Both the position numbers and the translations under genes were made by a program. 64,000 bases of DNA from Chitinophagales bacterium (GTDB lineage Bacteria > Bacteroidota > Bacteroidia > Chitinophagales > UBA10324): positions 62,001-126,000 of the forward strand of contig JAIBAY010000004.1 in NCBI GenBank assembly GCA_019694975.1, written 5' to 3'. Positions within the stretch are counted from its first letter, which is position 1, and every line of letters starts with the position of its first letter. The notes below the pieces were generated by a model. It made no database searches and was not told where the DNA came from. It saw nothing but the letters and a program-made list of their open reading frames with translations. Shown here piece by piece: positions 1 through 9,044 of the stretch.

Positions 1-246
1 GTTACGGTTTATTTTTCACTGGATGATGCAATGCTGAACTTCGATGCAATCATCAGCGTGAAAGACATGACCGGGCGGGAAATATTCCGTAAAGAAGAAA
101 GGTTGATTAATGGCGTGTTACTCACAGAGCTGGAACCATGGAATAATGCAGCAAATGGCATGTACCTCGTTACGGTATCCATACAGGATAATGCATTTAA
201 TGGCAAAAGCAGGGAGTGGATGAAACCGGTCGTTTACCAACATTAA
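1..246 (+). CDS. C-terminal end of a T9SS-type secreted protein (partial)
   Basis: The open frame enters from the left edge in frame 1 and runs 81 residues to a TAA. The segment DMTGREIF followed by NGMYLVTVSI and a terminal KPVVYQH has the beta-strand pattern of a type IX secretion C-terminal sorting domain, which directs export across the outer membrane and is then cleaved. Nothing of the N-terminal functional domain is inside the window, so the role is unknown. It is convergent with the response regulator gene; a weak hairpin lies between them. Family assignment is by pattern only. Confidence 0.6.
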   Translation, partial: VTVYFSLDDAMLNFDAIISVKDMTGREIFRKEERLINGVLLTELEPWNNAANGMYLVTVSIQDNAFNGKSREWMKPVVYQH

Positions 247-254
247 TATACATC

Positions 255-281
255 CAGCCATTACTGTTGCAACGATGGCTG
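255..281. terminator. Weak intergenic hairpin between convergent genes
   Basis: A 7-bp stem (CAGCCAT at 255-261, ATGGCTG at 275-281) with a 13-nt loop sits between two convergent stop codons. A short T stretch follows on the plus side (AGTTTTG). It may terminate the upstream gene, but the stem is short. Confidence 0.3.
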
Positions 282-293
282 AGTTTTGCCATC

Positions 294-983
294 TCATTTT
301 TCCACCATAAACTGATACCCTTTTCCTTTCAGGGTGATTATTTCAACGCCGCTGTCTTCTTGAAAATAACCGCGCAACTTGCGGATATAAACATCAAGGT
401 TCCGGGAATGAAAAAAAGAATCGTCGCCCCAGACGCGCATCAGCAGCATTTTGCGTTCCAGCGGCCTGTTGACATGTGCGGCGAGGAGTTGTAAAATTTC
501 AGCTTCCCTGCTAGAAAGTTTAATGACGTAACCGTCACGGTGCAACTCCAGTTTTTTCGGATAAAAAGTAAAGGCACTTAATGGAATCTCTTCATTGCCA
601 TCAGGAACAACTTGCCTGTTGACCAGCTGCAGCTGATTATTTATGCGCGCGATAAGTTCACCCATACTGAATGGCTTACGCATATAGTCGGTTCCACCCG
701 ATTCAAATCCCTTTACCACATCATTGGTTTGTGTTTTTGCGGTGAGAAAAATGATGGGCAGCTGAGAAAATCTTTCACGTATTTTTTTGCCAAGTTCATA
801 TCCGTCTATGTGTGGTAACATCACATCCAGCACACAAATGTCAGGTGAAAAAGAAATGCAGCTTTCAATCACTTTGGCGCCGTCTTTTATAAGCAGTACA
901 TCAAAACCCTGTTGCAGCAGTGTTTCAGAAACAATGCGTCCAAGATTCACTTCATCTTCCACATAGAGCAGCTTGGTCTTCAT
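294..983 (-). CDS. OmpR/PhoB-family response regulator
   Basis: A 229-residue two-domain transcription factor. The receiver domain shows the acidic pocket (YVEDE), the phosphoacceptor Asp near residue 53 (VLDVMLP), the conserved Thr (LTAKT) and Lys (KPFS). The C-terminal winged helix carries LSSREAEIL, RNLDVYIRKLR and a final KGKGYQF. The start at 983 is chosen because it forms an ATGA overlap with the stop of the kinase gene upstream, so the two are translationally coupled. It should bind tandem direct repeats; phased TTAACC repeats at 2495-2531, beyond the kinase gene, are the obvious candidate site. The regulated signal is unknown. Confidence 0.93.
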   Translation of the reverse strand: MKTKLLYVEDEVNLGRIVSETLLQQGFDVLLIKDGAKVIESCISFSPDICVLDVMLPHIDGYELGKKIRERFSQLPIIFLTAKTQTNDVVKGFESGGTDYMRKPFSMGELIARINNQLQLVNRQVVPDGNEEIPLSAFTFYPKKLELHRDGYVIKLSSREAEILQLLAAHVNRPLERKMLLMRVWGDDSFFHSRNLDVYIRKLRGYFQEDSGVEIITLKGKGYQFMVEK

Positions 984-2449
984 GGCAGCAAAGGAAAGAT
1001 TAATGTAAAGCAGCAACCGCCATCGGCAAGATTCTTTACGGAAATCGAGCCGTGATGTTGTTTCATCACCTGCGAAACATAGTGCAGGCCAAGTCCATAA
1101 CCCTTCACATCATGGATATTGCCGGAGGGTACGCGGAAAAATTTATCGAATACCTTTTCAAGATATGCTGTTGCAATACCGGGCCCGTTGTCGGAGAATA
1201 GCAGGGTGACCCTGTCAGCCGATTGTGACAATGTGATGGAAATTTCGGGTTGCTGAATTCCATATTTCAGGCTGTTATCAAAAAGATTATTCAGAATCCC
1301 CTGCAGCTGCACCGCGTCTCCGTGGATGAATACATCACCCGGTGCTGACTGGAAATGCACTTTCACATTTCGCTGTTGCAGCACGGGGCCGAGTGATTGT
1401 ATGGTTTGTTCAATCAGCCTGTTCAGCGCGACGGCCTGCAACGGTACAGGGCTTGTTGCATGAACCGGCAGAAGGCTGTTCAGAATTTTATTCAGCAGCA
1501 CATCGAGCCGTGTCAACTCCTGCGCTGTAATGCCGAGATACTCACCCAGCTTTTCGTCTTGCGCTGCCGGCTTCATCTGCTGCATAGCCTCAACAGCTAC
1601 CTGCATAGTTGAAAGAGGCGTTTTCAGCTCATGCGACATATTGCTGATGAAATCATCCTTCATCACGGCCAGCTGTTGCTGACTGCGCAGGCTCTGCAAA
1701 GCAAAAAGAAATGCGGCACCCGTTATAAGCAACAGCAACAGGGCAAAGCCGGTCTGCGGAAGGATTTTTTGCAGCAGCAGTCCGGAATAATTTTCAATGA
1801 CGGCAGCAAATGGCTGATCAGGAAAATGGCTGTCGAAATAAAATAACGGTGCAGCACCGGCCAGGGAAGAGGTATCTTTCAGCCATGTCACTTTCACCGG
1901 CAGCTTTTGCCTGTTCAGGTTATCCTCAAAAAGTTTCTTCAGCAAAGCAGTGTCCCGCAGTTCAAGGTGCTGATCAAAAAAACGGTTGGTTCCGCCTGCA
2001 CGGGAAACAAAAAGTTTAACGCCTCTGTAAAGGCGATCGTCCATGGTGTCTCCGGAAATTTGAATATTCACTTCTTCGTTGCCGGCCATCTGCTCCACCT
2101 GCCGCAGCGTGATGCTGGTTCGCACGGAGTCATGTGGTGTGGACACCATCGTGGTATCGAGGGCGATGATACGGTAGGATGATCCCGCAGTACGGTTTGA
2201 ATCCGGCCTTGCCTGCATGTCGTGTATCAGACCTTCCTCCAGTATCGGATTAATGAAGCGCCTGGAAATGATGGAGTCCATTAACCCTGATCTTGCATCA
2301 CGGAATTGGTCAGCGAGATTTTTCTGCAACAGCATTTTTTCACTGTTGTATTCCGATTGTAACCAACGCAAAACAAAAAGTGCGAGTAACAATTCGCTGA
2401 CTGCCATCAGCCAGACCAGGAGCGATATTTTTTTGTGCGTATCCATCAC
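980..2449 (-). CDS. Membrane-bound sensor histidine kinase
   Basis: A 489-residue kinase. A transmembrane helix at about residues 9-29 is followed by a periplasmic sensor domain of about 200 residues without a recognisable family, a second helix (FALLLLLITGAAFLFAL), then a HisKA domain with the phospho-His in NMSHELKTPLS (about residue 273) and a HATPase domain with N box FDNSLKYG, DNGPGI and GYGLGL. It autophosphorylates and passes the phosphate to the regulator encoded immediately downstream with a 4-bp overlap. The gene is divergent from the GLPGLI/receptor pair, which it may control. Two possible start Met codons are adjacent. Confidence 0.93.
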   Translation of the reverse strand: MMDTHKKISLLVWLMAVSELLLALFVLRWLQSEYNSEKMLLQKNLADQFRDARSGLMDSIISRRFINPILEEGLIHDMQARPDSNRTAGSSYRIIALDTTMVSTPHDSVRTSITLRQVEQMAGNEEVNIQISGDTMDDRLYRGVKLFVSRAGGTNRFFDQHLELRDTALLKKLFEDNLNRQKLPVKVTWLKDTSSLAGAAPLFYFDSHFPDQPFAAVIENYSGLLLQKILPQTGFALLLLLITGAAFLFALQSLRSQQQLAVMKDDFISNMSHELKTPLSTMQVAVEAMQQMKPAAQDEKLGEYLGITAQELTRLDVLLNKILNSLLPVHATSPVPLQAVALNRLIEQTIQSLGPVLQQRNVKVHFQSAPGDVFIHGDAVQLQGILNNLFDNSLKYGIQQPEISITLSQSADRVTLLFSDNGPGIATAYLEKVFDKFFRVPSGNIHDVKGYGLGLHYVSQVMKQHHGSISVKNLADGGCCFTLIFPLLP

Positions 2450-2494
2450 TGCGTGGAAGCAAAGTTAAACGTAAGCCCATGGCTTTGTAAGTCA

Positions 2495-2531
2495 TTAACC
2501 TTAATTAACCTTAATTGGGTTACCATTAACC
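2495..2531. promoter_or_regulatory. Phased TTAACC direct repeats, putative response-regulator box
   Basis: TTAACC occurs at 2495-2500, 2505-2510 and 2526-2531, with a related GTTACC at 2519-2524. Start-to-start spacings are 10 and 21 bp, about one and two helical turns, as expected for OmpR/PhoB-type winged-helix dimers on direct repeats. The site lies in the 128-bp divergent region between the kinase gene and the GLPGLI gene. The same half-site in the other orientation is at 12407-12451. Confidence 0.5.
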
Positions 2532-2577
2532 GGCAGTTGACGGCAGGGCAGATATTTTTACGGCAAAACCTTAACTC

Positions 2578-3330
2578 ATGAAAAAAATGATTTTTTTATT
2601 GGTCACTTTTCTTCCTTACGCCGCTGTTATGGCCCAAACATCAGGTACCGTTTATTACCATGAAAAAACAAGCCTGCATTTTAACATTCAGGGCGATGCA
2701 CCGCCGCCTCCTAATCTTCCGCACGAACGCATGGCATATACAGTGCTCTACTTTCAGCCTGACCAGTCATTGTATGCCAATGATCCGGATAAGGAAAATG
2801 AGCCGGCCATGGTGGAACATGAATCAATCGATGGAAGTGAGGGCATTCATATAAAAATGGATGCGCCGGATAACCGCTTCTATTGTGATATAAAAAACAA
2901 AAAGTGCATTGATCAGCGCGACTTCATGCAAAGACTCTTCCTGATTGAAAGAGACCTCCAATCAACAGGCTGGAAAATTACCGGCAATCAGAAAAACATA
3001 TTAAACTATCCATGCCAGGAAGCAACGCGCATTGAAGATGGTAAAAATATCACCGCCTGGTTTACAGCTTCAATTCCTGTTGCTACAGGCCCGGCAGGCT
3101 TTACCGGATTACCCGGGCTGGTATTGGAGGTTTCTGTGAATAATGGTGACAGGGTTATCACTGCAGTGGAAGTCAGGCCGGGTGATTCTGCTGCCATGAT
3201 CGTGAAACCTAAGGAAGGGAAAAAAGTGACCGAAGCGGAATTCAATAAGATACGTGATGAGAAGCTGAAGGAAATGGGAATAGAAAACGGAAATGGCGGC
3301 AATGTGATCATCCGGATTAATGAACACTGA
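2578..3330 (+). CDS. GLPGLI family secreted protein
   Basis: A 250-residue protein with an N-terminal signal peptide (hydrophobic residues 4-15, cleavage expected near VMAQ). The stretch GFTGLPGLVLEV near residue 180 is the signature that gives the GLPGLI family its name. These proteins are exported, of unknown function, and in Bacteroidota often precede a TonB-receptor-like protein, as here with a 9-bp gap. A Lys/Glu-rich segment (VKPKEGKKVTEAEFNKIRDEK) near the C-terminus is typical of the family. It is likely co-transcribed with the receptor and may be controlled by the divergent two-component system. Confidence 0.88.
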   Translation: MKKMIFLLVTFLPYAAVMAQTSGTVYYHEKTSLHFNIQGDAPPPPNLPHERMAYTVLYFQPDQSLYANDPDKENEPAMVEHESIDGSEGIHIKMDAPDNRFYCDIKNKKCIDQRDFMQRLFLIERDLQSTGWKITGNQKNILNYPCQEATRIEDGKNITAWFTASIPVATGPAGFTGLPGLVLEVSVNNGDRVITAVEVRPGDSAAMIVKPKEGKKVTEAEFNKIRDEKLKEMGIENGNGGNVIIRINEH

Positions 3331-3339
3331 TCCTGTTGC

Positions 3340-6090
3340 ATGAAGCGGTCACTAAGCATATTCTTCTTTTTCTTTTCCACTCCGTTGTTTGCACAGCTGA
3401 ACCTGCATGGTGCGGTGATGGATGAAAACGGCATTGCACTGGCTTCTGTATCCGCCGCACTTCTTAATCCGTCCGATTCAACATTGGATTATTTCGGCAT
3501 CAGCAATGCAACAGGTGATTTTGAAATCAGGGAGGTATCACCCGGGAAATACCTGCTTCAGCTGGCATGCATCGGTTACCAAACCCGGTTTGTTCCGCTT
3601 GAACTTACAGCCGGCAGTGAACAGGATCTTGGTGTATTGATAGTGCCGGCGCTTCCCGTTATGCTGGACAGCGTGGAGGTGAAGGCAGAACGCATTCCAT
3701 TACAACTGAAAGGCGACACACTGGAATACAATACCTACGCTTTTAAAACGCAACCCGATGCAAGTGTTGAAGACCTGTTGAAGAAGTTTCCCGGCATTCA
3801 GGTAGATCAGGCCGGTAACATCAAAGCGCAGGGAGAATCAGTCAACCAGGTATTGGTGGATGGAAAGGAATTCTTCAGCAGCGATCCGAAAGTCGCCACT
3901 AAAAATCTGCCGGCAGATGCGGTGCGCAAGGTGCAGGTTTTTGATAAGCAATCTGAAGAAGCTGATTTTACGGGTATTGATGACGGCTCAAGAAGCAAGA
4001 CGATTAACCTGCTCTTGAAAGACGATAAGAAAAGCGCCTGGCTTGGCAATGTAACGGCAGGTGCAGGCACGGCTTCACATTACCAGGCAGCAGCAAAGTT
4101 GTACCGGTTTACCAAATCAGATCAGTTTGCGGCATTGGGCATGCTGAACAACATTAACCAGTTTGGATTCTCGTTTAATGATTACATAGATTTTAACGGC
4201 GGCATTGGCAGCATGATGAACGGTGGTGGTATGCGGCTGGAAACAGGTGATGATGCCATGCCGTTGAATTTCGGCCAGCAGGTGAATGGACTCGTCACCT
4301 CCGGTGCGGCAGGGCTGAATTTTACCCATGAAGCAATGCCGGGCAACAGGATCAATGTCAGCTACCTTGGTAACGGATATGACAAGCAGCTTTCCCAAAC
4401 ATCTTTATCGCAGAATTTTGCACCGGGCTTTACATTTGCTACCTCGGCCGGCACCTTGCAGCAAAGCTTAAGTGTCGGTAACAGAATCAACTTCAACTGC
4501 AGGAATGCGCCGGACAGCCTGCAGCGCCTGTTCGCCAATGGCAGCCTGGCATTCAACGGCAGGCGCATCAATGACAGCACACAGACTGAAAACTTCTCGG
4601 CAGATTCGCTCACTAATTTGCTGAAGAGCATTTCCTATGAACGGACGGGCAGTGTAAAGGGGAATGCAACACTTACGTATCTGCGCAAAAACAGGAACGG
4701 CGAAAATGTGTTCAGGGTTGAACTCACATCGTCGGCACAAAGCTCACTTACCCGTTCGGAATGGAAAAACCTCACCGCCTATTTTCCGGATGCTGCCGAA
4801 GACAGCAGCAGGCAGTACCGCGATGATCATAACAGTACCGTGGATTATTCGACCGGTTTTTCCTGGCAACATCAGTTGAACAGCAAGTTCTATCTCGTGC
4901 CTTTACTCAGGATTGGCGGCACGCATGAGATACTGAATCGTGAACAGGGAATGCCGGCACCGGATGACACGCCTGTTGATTCACTCAGCCCCGGATTCGC
5001 CCGCAATGATCTCTGGATACAGCCGGGAGTTGCGTTGAGGTTCTCCTCAAAAAAAACGCAATGGCGACTGTCACTGGCCGCAAAAGGCATAACACTTTCC
5101 GACAAACTGGATAATGATGCAGCGCAGCATCAATACGATATCTACATTGTGCCGCAGATTTCATTATCGAAAGAGATCAGGCGCGGTTCGCGGCTGGAGT
5201 TCTCGTATGATGCATCAGTCAATGCGCCGGAAGCAAATCAGTTGCTGCCTGTGACCAACAATATCAATCCGCTGCAACTGTTTACCGGCAACCGCAGCCT
5301 GAAGCCGGAGTATGCATCCAACCTCTCCGCTACCTGGATGCTTTTTGATCAGTTTTCTTTTACTTCTTTATTCACCTCACTGCGGGTAGGATATATAAAG
5401 GATAAAATCAATTTTTCCCGTACCATACAAAATGATTTAAGCCAGTCGCTGACGCTGGTGAATGTGCCGGGTGAATATTCCGCAACTGCCGGCGCTGATT
5501 TTTCAACGCCTTTCCGGCCGGCCGGTCTGAATATTCATCTCTCGCTGGAAGAGCACTTTGGCAGGGGAATCAGCTTCATCAACAGCGAGAAGAATATCAT
5601 CAACTCTTTTACACATGGCATAAACCTTAGCATTGACAACCGGAAAAAGGATAAAATTGACGCGACGCTGGGCAGCGGAATCGAGCTCACCAACGCAGCG
5701 TATTCTGTTCAGTCAGCCATGAATTATCATTATTTCAACTGGTCTTATTTTTTTGAAATGCATTACATGCCTTCGAAGCAGTGGACATTTTCTTTCAATG
5801 CCGATGTAAACCATTATGGTGTGGACGGGTTTGATGTAAGCACACTGGTTCCGTTAATCCGGGCGGAAGTATCAAGATATCTGCTGAAATCCAACAGGGG
5901 CACAATAACGTTAAGCGTATTTGATCTCCTGGATAAAAATGCAGGTATTACGCAAACCAGTGAACTGAATTATCTGATGCAGCAGCAATCCAACACAATC
6001 GGGCGATATGCAATGCTTTCATTCCGTTACCGGATCAATAAGGCGGATCAGGGAAATGGCGGAGTGGATATTAAGGTGAATGGCAGATAG
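3340..6090 (+). CDS. Outer-membrane beta-barrel receptor with CarboxypepD_reg-like domain
   Basis: A 916-residue protein: signal peptide (residues 1-18), a carboxypeptidase-regulatory-like Ig fold (about 20-95, with GISNATGDFEIREVSPGKY), a plug-like region (about 115-215, with LKKFPGIQVDQAGNIKAQGE and VLVDGKEFFSSDP), then a long barrel. It fits the Bacteroidota group related to TonB-dependent receptors whose barrel is annotated as outer membrane beta-barrel family. No clear TonB box was seen. It follows the GLPGLI gene at 9 bp, suggesting a two-gene operon whose products act together at the outer membrane. The substrate is unknown. Confidence 0.87.
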   Translation: MKRSLSIFFFFFSTPLFAQLNLHGAVMDENGIALASVSAALLNPSDSTLDYFGISNATGDFEIREVSPGKYLLQLACIGYQTRFVPLELTAGSEQDLGVLIVPALPVMLDSVEVKAERIPLQLKGDTLEYNTYAFKTQPDASVEDLLKKFPGIQVDQAGNIKAQGESVNQVLVDGKEFFSSDPKVATKNLPADAVRKVQVFDKQSEEADFTGIDDGSRSKTINLLLKDDKKSAWLGNVTAGAGTASHYQAAAKLYRFTKSDQFAALGMLNNINQFGFSFNDYIDFNGGIGSMMNGGGMRLETGDDAMPLNFGQQVNGLVTSGAAGLNFTHEAMPGNRINVSYLGNGYDKQLSQTSLSQNFAPGFTFATSAGTLQQSLSVGNRINFNCRNAPDSLQRLFANGSLAFNGRRINDSTQTENFSADSLTNLLKSISYERTGSVKGNATLTYLRKNRNGENVFRVELTSSAQSSLTRSEWKNLTAYFPDAAEDSSRQYRDDHNSTVDYSTGFSWQHQLNSKFYLVPLLRIGGTHEILNREQGMPAPDDTPVDSLSPGFARNDLWIQPGVALRFSSKKTQWRLSLAAKGITLSDKLDNDAAQHQYDIYIVPQISLSKEIRRGSRLEFSYDASVNAPEANQLLPVTNNINPLQLFTGNRSLKPEYASNLSATWMLFDQFSFTSLFTSLRVGYIKDKINFSRTIQNDLSQSLTLVNVPGEYSATAGADFSTPFRPAGLNIHLSLEEHFGRGISFINSEKNIINSFTHGINLSIDNRKKDKIDATLGSGIELTNAAYSVQSAMNYHYFNWSYFFEMHYMPSKQWTFSFNADVNHYGVDGFDVSTLVPLIRAEVSRYLLKSNRGTITLSVFDLLDKNAGITQTSELNYLMQQQSNTIGRYAMLSFRYRINKADQGNGGVDIKVNGR

Positions 6091-6228
6091 CAGGCAATGA
6101 TGCGATTGCACAAAAAGGCTGCATATCACTATCCGCCGGTGTTCAATGACTGCAGGATCTTCCCGGCATTTTCCAATATTCCGAAACTAATGGTTGCCAT
6201 TAAATATCGGCCAACAGGGTTGCCGCAA

Positions 6229-8343
6229 TCATTTTATTTCATTCATCACCTTGGTCGCTTCCGACAGATAAAGGTCCTTCCGCAGGTTTTTAAGAAACTG
6301 ATCGTTGCGTGCCATCGCCGTACTGTCCGCATTTATTTTTGACAGGTCGGCCGCGAGATTGGAAACGGAAACGAGCATGGAGTCAGCATCAATGGCATCA
6401 TACTTCTTTTCCTTCGCATCCAGCTCGCTTTGTTGTGCGCTGAATTTTTTATAGTTGAGCGAATACACGGAGTGGTCTTTCCGGTACTTGTAATCGACAG
6501 CCTCTTCTTCTATTAATTGGAAAAGCGGATTGCCGGCCATGCGTTGCTGGCTGTTCTTTTTCAGGGTTGCCAGATCATAAGTGGTATTCCACGACTGGTA
6601 TTTCGCCGGTGCGATCTCATCCCATCCGATGGCATACGGATCTTCTTTTTCTCCATTGGTGATCTGTGAGTACGGATCAGGAACTATGATATCCGGTGTA
6701 ACACCTTTCAGCTGCGTAGTGCCGCCGTTAATGCGATAAAATTTCTGAATGGTGATTTTTAATGAACCCAGTTTCGGAGCATCGTTACCTTCTGATGCCA
6801 CAAAATCATCGAGGTTGAAAAAATTCTGAACGGTTCCTTTTCCGTAGGTGCTGCTGCTGCCGATTACCACAGCGCGGTGATAATCCTGCATGGCTGCCGC
6901 AACAATTTCAGAAGCGGAAGCGCTGTAATAATTCACCATGATGGTGAGCGGCCCGCTGTAGGTCACAGCAGGATCCGTGTCGTATAAGACATTTGGTTTT
7001 GAACCACGTGGACGAACCTGAACGATGGGGCCGCCGGGAATAAACAAGCCGCCGAGCTTAACTGCCTCCTGCAACGAGCCGCCGCCATTATCACGCAGGT
7101 CGAGTATAACGCCCGTTACATTTTCGGCTTTCAGCTTCTCCAGTTCCGCCTGCACATCACCTGCACAGCTCCTGCCGCCCTTCTGATCAAAGTCGGCGTA
7201 GAACTCCGGCAGGCGGATATAACCTATTTTTTTACCGCCTGAATTGATGATAGCGGATTTTGCATAGGTAGCTTCCAGTACCACGATATCGCGAACGATG
7301 GGAATAATCACCAGCGATCCGTCGGGCTTGCGTACCGTGAGTCTTACTTCGGTTCCTTTCTTGCCGCGGATCAGCTGAATGGCTTTGTCAAGCCGCATCC
7401 CTTCAATGCTCACCGGTTCGGCGGCTCCCTGCCCTACACTGAGTATCACATCATTGGCTTTCAGCTGCCCTTGCCGCCAGGAGGCACTGCCGGCAACAAT
7501 GCTGGCAACACGGATCTCGCCGTCTCTTTGTTGTAACTGCGCACCAATTCCCTCCAGCTGTCCGGTCATCTGAATATCGAAGTTTTGCTTTTGCACCGGC
7601 GGAAAATATTCCGTGTGCGGATCTTCGATGTTGGAAATGGTATTGATATAAACAGCCAGCCAGTCGCTGCGCTCCAGCTCATCAAGGCGATCAAAGAAAT
7701 CCTTGTTGTTCTTCTGCACTTTTGAACGTGCTTCTTTTTCAAGAACGTCAAACGGTTTGATCTTCACCGTATCCGATTTTTCATGCGCCTTTTTTTGTTG
7801 CTGTTCGGAAGTCCGCAACTGCTGTAATACCTGCAGCTTCATGTACTTCCGCCACTGTTCGCGTAAGGCATTGGTATCGGCTGCGAAAGCAAGTTTATCT
7901 CCATCGGTCTCTATGCTTTCATCGATACTGAAATCGATAGGACTGTTCAGCGGTTCAATACTGTACCGGCGTGCCTGTTCCACCCGTTGGTCGTAGATCT
8001 TCATCACGGCATCAAAAAAAACATAGGCACTGTCTTTCAGTTCGTCGTCTATACTGGTTTTATAGGCTGCCAGCTGATCCACATCACCCTGCGTGAAAAT
8101 TTTTTTGTTGTAATCCACCCGCTCCATAAACTCTTTGAAAATCTTCTGTGAGAAAGCATCATCAACCGGTTGGGGTGAATAATGAACAGCATTTATTCCG
8201 CCCATCACCAGCCCGAGCAATTCTTTATTGTCGCCCTGCGGTAGTCTGAAGAAACCGAAAGAGAGACATACGGCACTGATGATAACGGCGGCGGCTGAAA
8301 AAGCAAGCAATACAGGTTTCACCCTGATGAAATACTTCGACAT
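6229..8343 (-). CDS. prc: Carboxy-terminal processing (tail-specific) protease, S41
   Basis: A 704-residue periplasmic serine protease of the Tsp/Prc type. After a membrane anchor (residues 10-30) comes an N-terminal helical domain, a PDZ domain (IGAQLQQRDGEIRVASIVAG, about 265-345) and the S41 catalytic domain with the nucleophile Ser in YYSASASEIVAA and the general-base Lys in TYGKGTVQ. The C-terminal part matches the long extension of full-size Prc proteins. The start at 8343 puts the anchor at the N-terminus; an upstream Met at 8412 would add 23 unlikely residues. It degrades or trims proteins with nonpolar C-termini and often influences murein hydrolases. Confidence 0.9.
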   Translation of the reverse strand: MSKYFIRVKPVLLAFSAAAVIISAVCLSFGFFRLPQGDNKELLGLVMGGINAVHYSPQPVDDAFSQKIFKEFMERVDYNKKIFTQGDVDQLAAYKTSIDDELKDSAYVFFDAVMKIYDQRVEQARRYSIEPLNSPIDFSIDESIETDGDKLAFAADTNALREQWRKYMKLQVLQQLRTSEQQQKKAHEKSDTVKIKPFDVLEKEARSKVQKNNKDFFDRLDELERSDWLAVYINTISNIEDPHTEYFPPVQKQNFDIQMTGQLEGIGAQLQQRDGEIRVASIVAGSASWRQGQLKANDVILSVGQGAAEPVSIEGMRLDKAIQLIRGKKGTEVRLTVRKPDGSLVIIPIVRDIVVLEATYAKSAIINSGGKKIGYIRLPEFYADFDQKGGRSCAGDVQAELEKLKAENVTGVILDLRDNGGGSLQEAVKLGGLFIPGGPIVQVRPRGSKPNVLYDTDPAVTYSGPLTIMVNYYSASASEIVAAAMQDYHRAVVIGSSSTYGKGTVQNFFNLDDFVASEGNDAPKLGSLKITIQKFYRINGGTTQLKGVTPDIIVPDPYSQITNGEKEDPYAIGWDEIAPAKYQSWNTTYDLATLKKNSQQRMAGNPLFQLIEEEAVDYKYRKDHSVYSLNYKKFSAQQSELDAKEKKYDAIDADSMLVSVSNLAADLSKINADSTAMARNDQFLKNLRKDLYLSEATKVMNEIK

Positions 8344-8659
8344 ATTGTACAATTTGAATTTTGCAAAAATACACAATGACGGCCAACCAATATGACCTGT
8401 CCTGTTTATCATCGTATATCATGCCAGGATCCAATTGATTTTTAGTTGCACCATTTCATGTAATACAAAACCACGGAAGTCTACAACCAAATCAGGATAT
8501 CTGTGGATTGATATAGACAGTAAATAAACGCACACGATGAATTGTACATAAGCACATCAATGCAGAGCGGATGCACAGCAGTTCATGATGAAACATCACT
8601 CAAGTTTCACATACTTAAGGAATGTTGATGGAGAAACAGGAGAATATACAGTAAGTATT

Positions 8660-8704
8660 AAAACGAAGAAAGCGGAATCAATCTGTTCGATTAATTCCGC
8701 TTTC
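8660..8704 (-). terminator. Intrinsic terminator of the small RNA gene
   Basis: On the minus strand a stem of 7 uninterrupted base pairs (GCGGAAT/ATTCCGC), extended by AAT/ATT after one mismatch and by AAA/TTT at the base, is followed by TTTCTTCGTTTT. It ends the candidate RNA described at 8665-8833 and separates it from the prc gene start 320 bp further on. Confidence 0.65.
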
Positions 8705-8833
8705 GCAGCCTAAGCAACCGTAGCTCCCTATGCTGCCCTGACCTTCGAACCCGTGCCTCACCTTGCGATGCTGCTTCTTCTTTTCTTTCGATCGGAAGGC
8801 CGTCTATTGCTAAACGACCGGATGTTTTAATCA
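8665..8833 (-). ncRNA. Candidate structured small RNA of unknown family
   Basis: No protein gene fits 8413-9044, but the minus strand carries a promoter at 8840-8872, about 170 nt of stem-loop-rich sequence and a terminator. A 5' hairpin pairs GUCGUUU with AGACGGC around AGCAAU (8798-8817). Downstream, GCAGC (8769-8773) can pair with GCUGC (8704-8708) and GCAA with UUGC, closing a long irregular domain that contains GGUCAGGGC. GGUCAGG is also found in the bacterial signal recognition particle RNA, but the matching GGAA loop and AGCAGCC segment are not evident, so I do not call it SRP RNA. The start is estimated from the promoter. Confidence 0.5.
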
Positions 8834-8839
8834 GTGAAC

Positions 8840-8872
8840 CAAACATACATCACGCACTGTACGCTTTGCAAA
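8840..8872 (-). promoter_or_regulatory. Bacteroidota-type promoter for the small RNA
   Basis: Read on the minus strand, TTTG (8872-8869) is followed after 21 nt by TATGTTTG (8847-8840), an exact match to the TANNTTTG -7 element with its -33 partner. Transcription would begin about 6-8 nt downstream and run into the structured RNA. Confidence 0.6.
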
Positions 8873-9044
8873 TTTTCCGGCCTGATATTGTACACAAAAT
8901 CTCCACACCGGTTATGCACAACTGTTGAAAAGCATGCTTGCTCACATTGAGTTGATGATATCCTGAACCGGCGATGTGATCATTATCAAAAGTCTGTATG
9001 GCAAATGAAGTGGTCATTCACCACCGGTTGTCCTAACCTTATCA

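Noticed and set aside
8720-8760. tRNA-like T-arm (GGGTTCGAAGG on the minus strand)
   Set aside because: No acceptor stem, D-arm or anticodon arm can be folded around it.
8665-8833. SRP (4.5S) RNA
   Set aside because: Only GGUCAGG matches; the GGAA tetraloop and AGCAGCC strand are not found, so it is left as an unnamed RNA.
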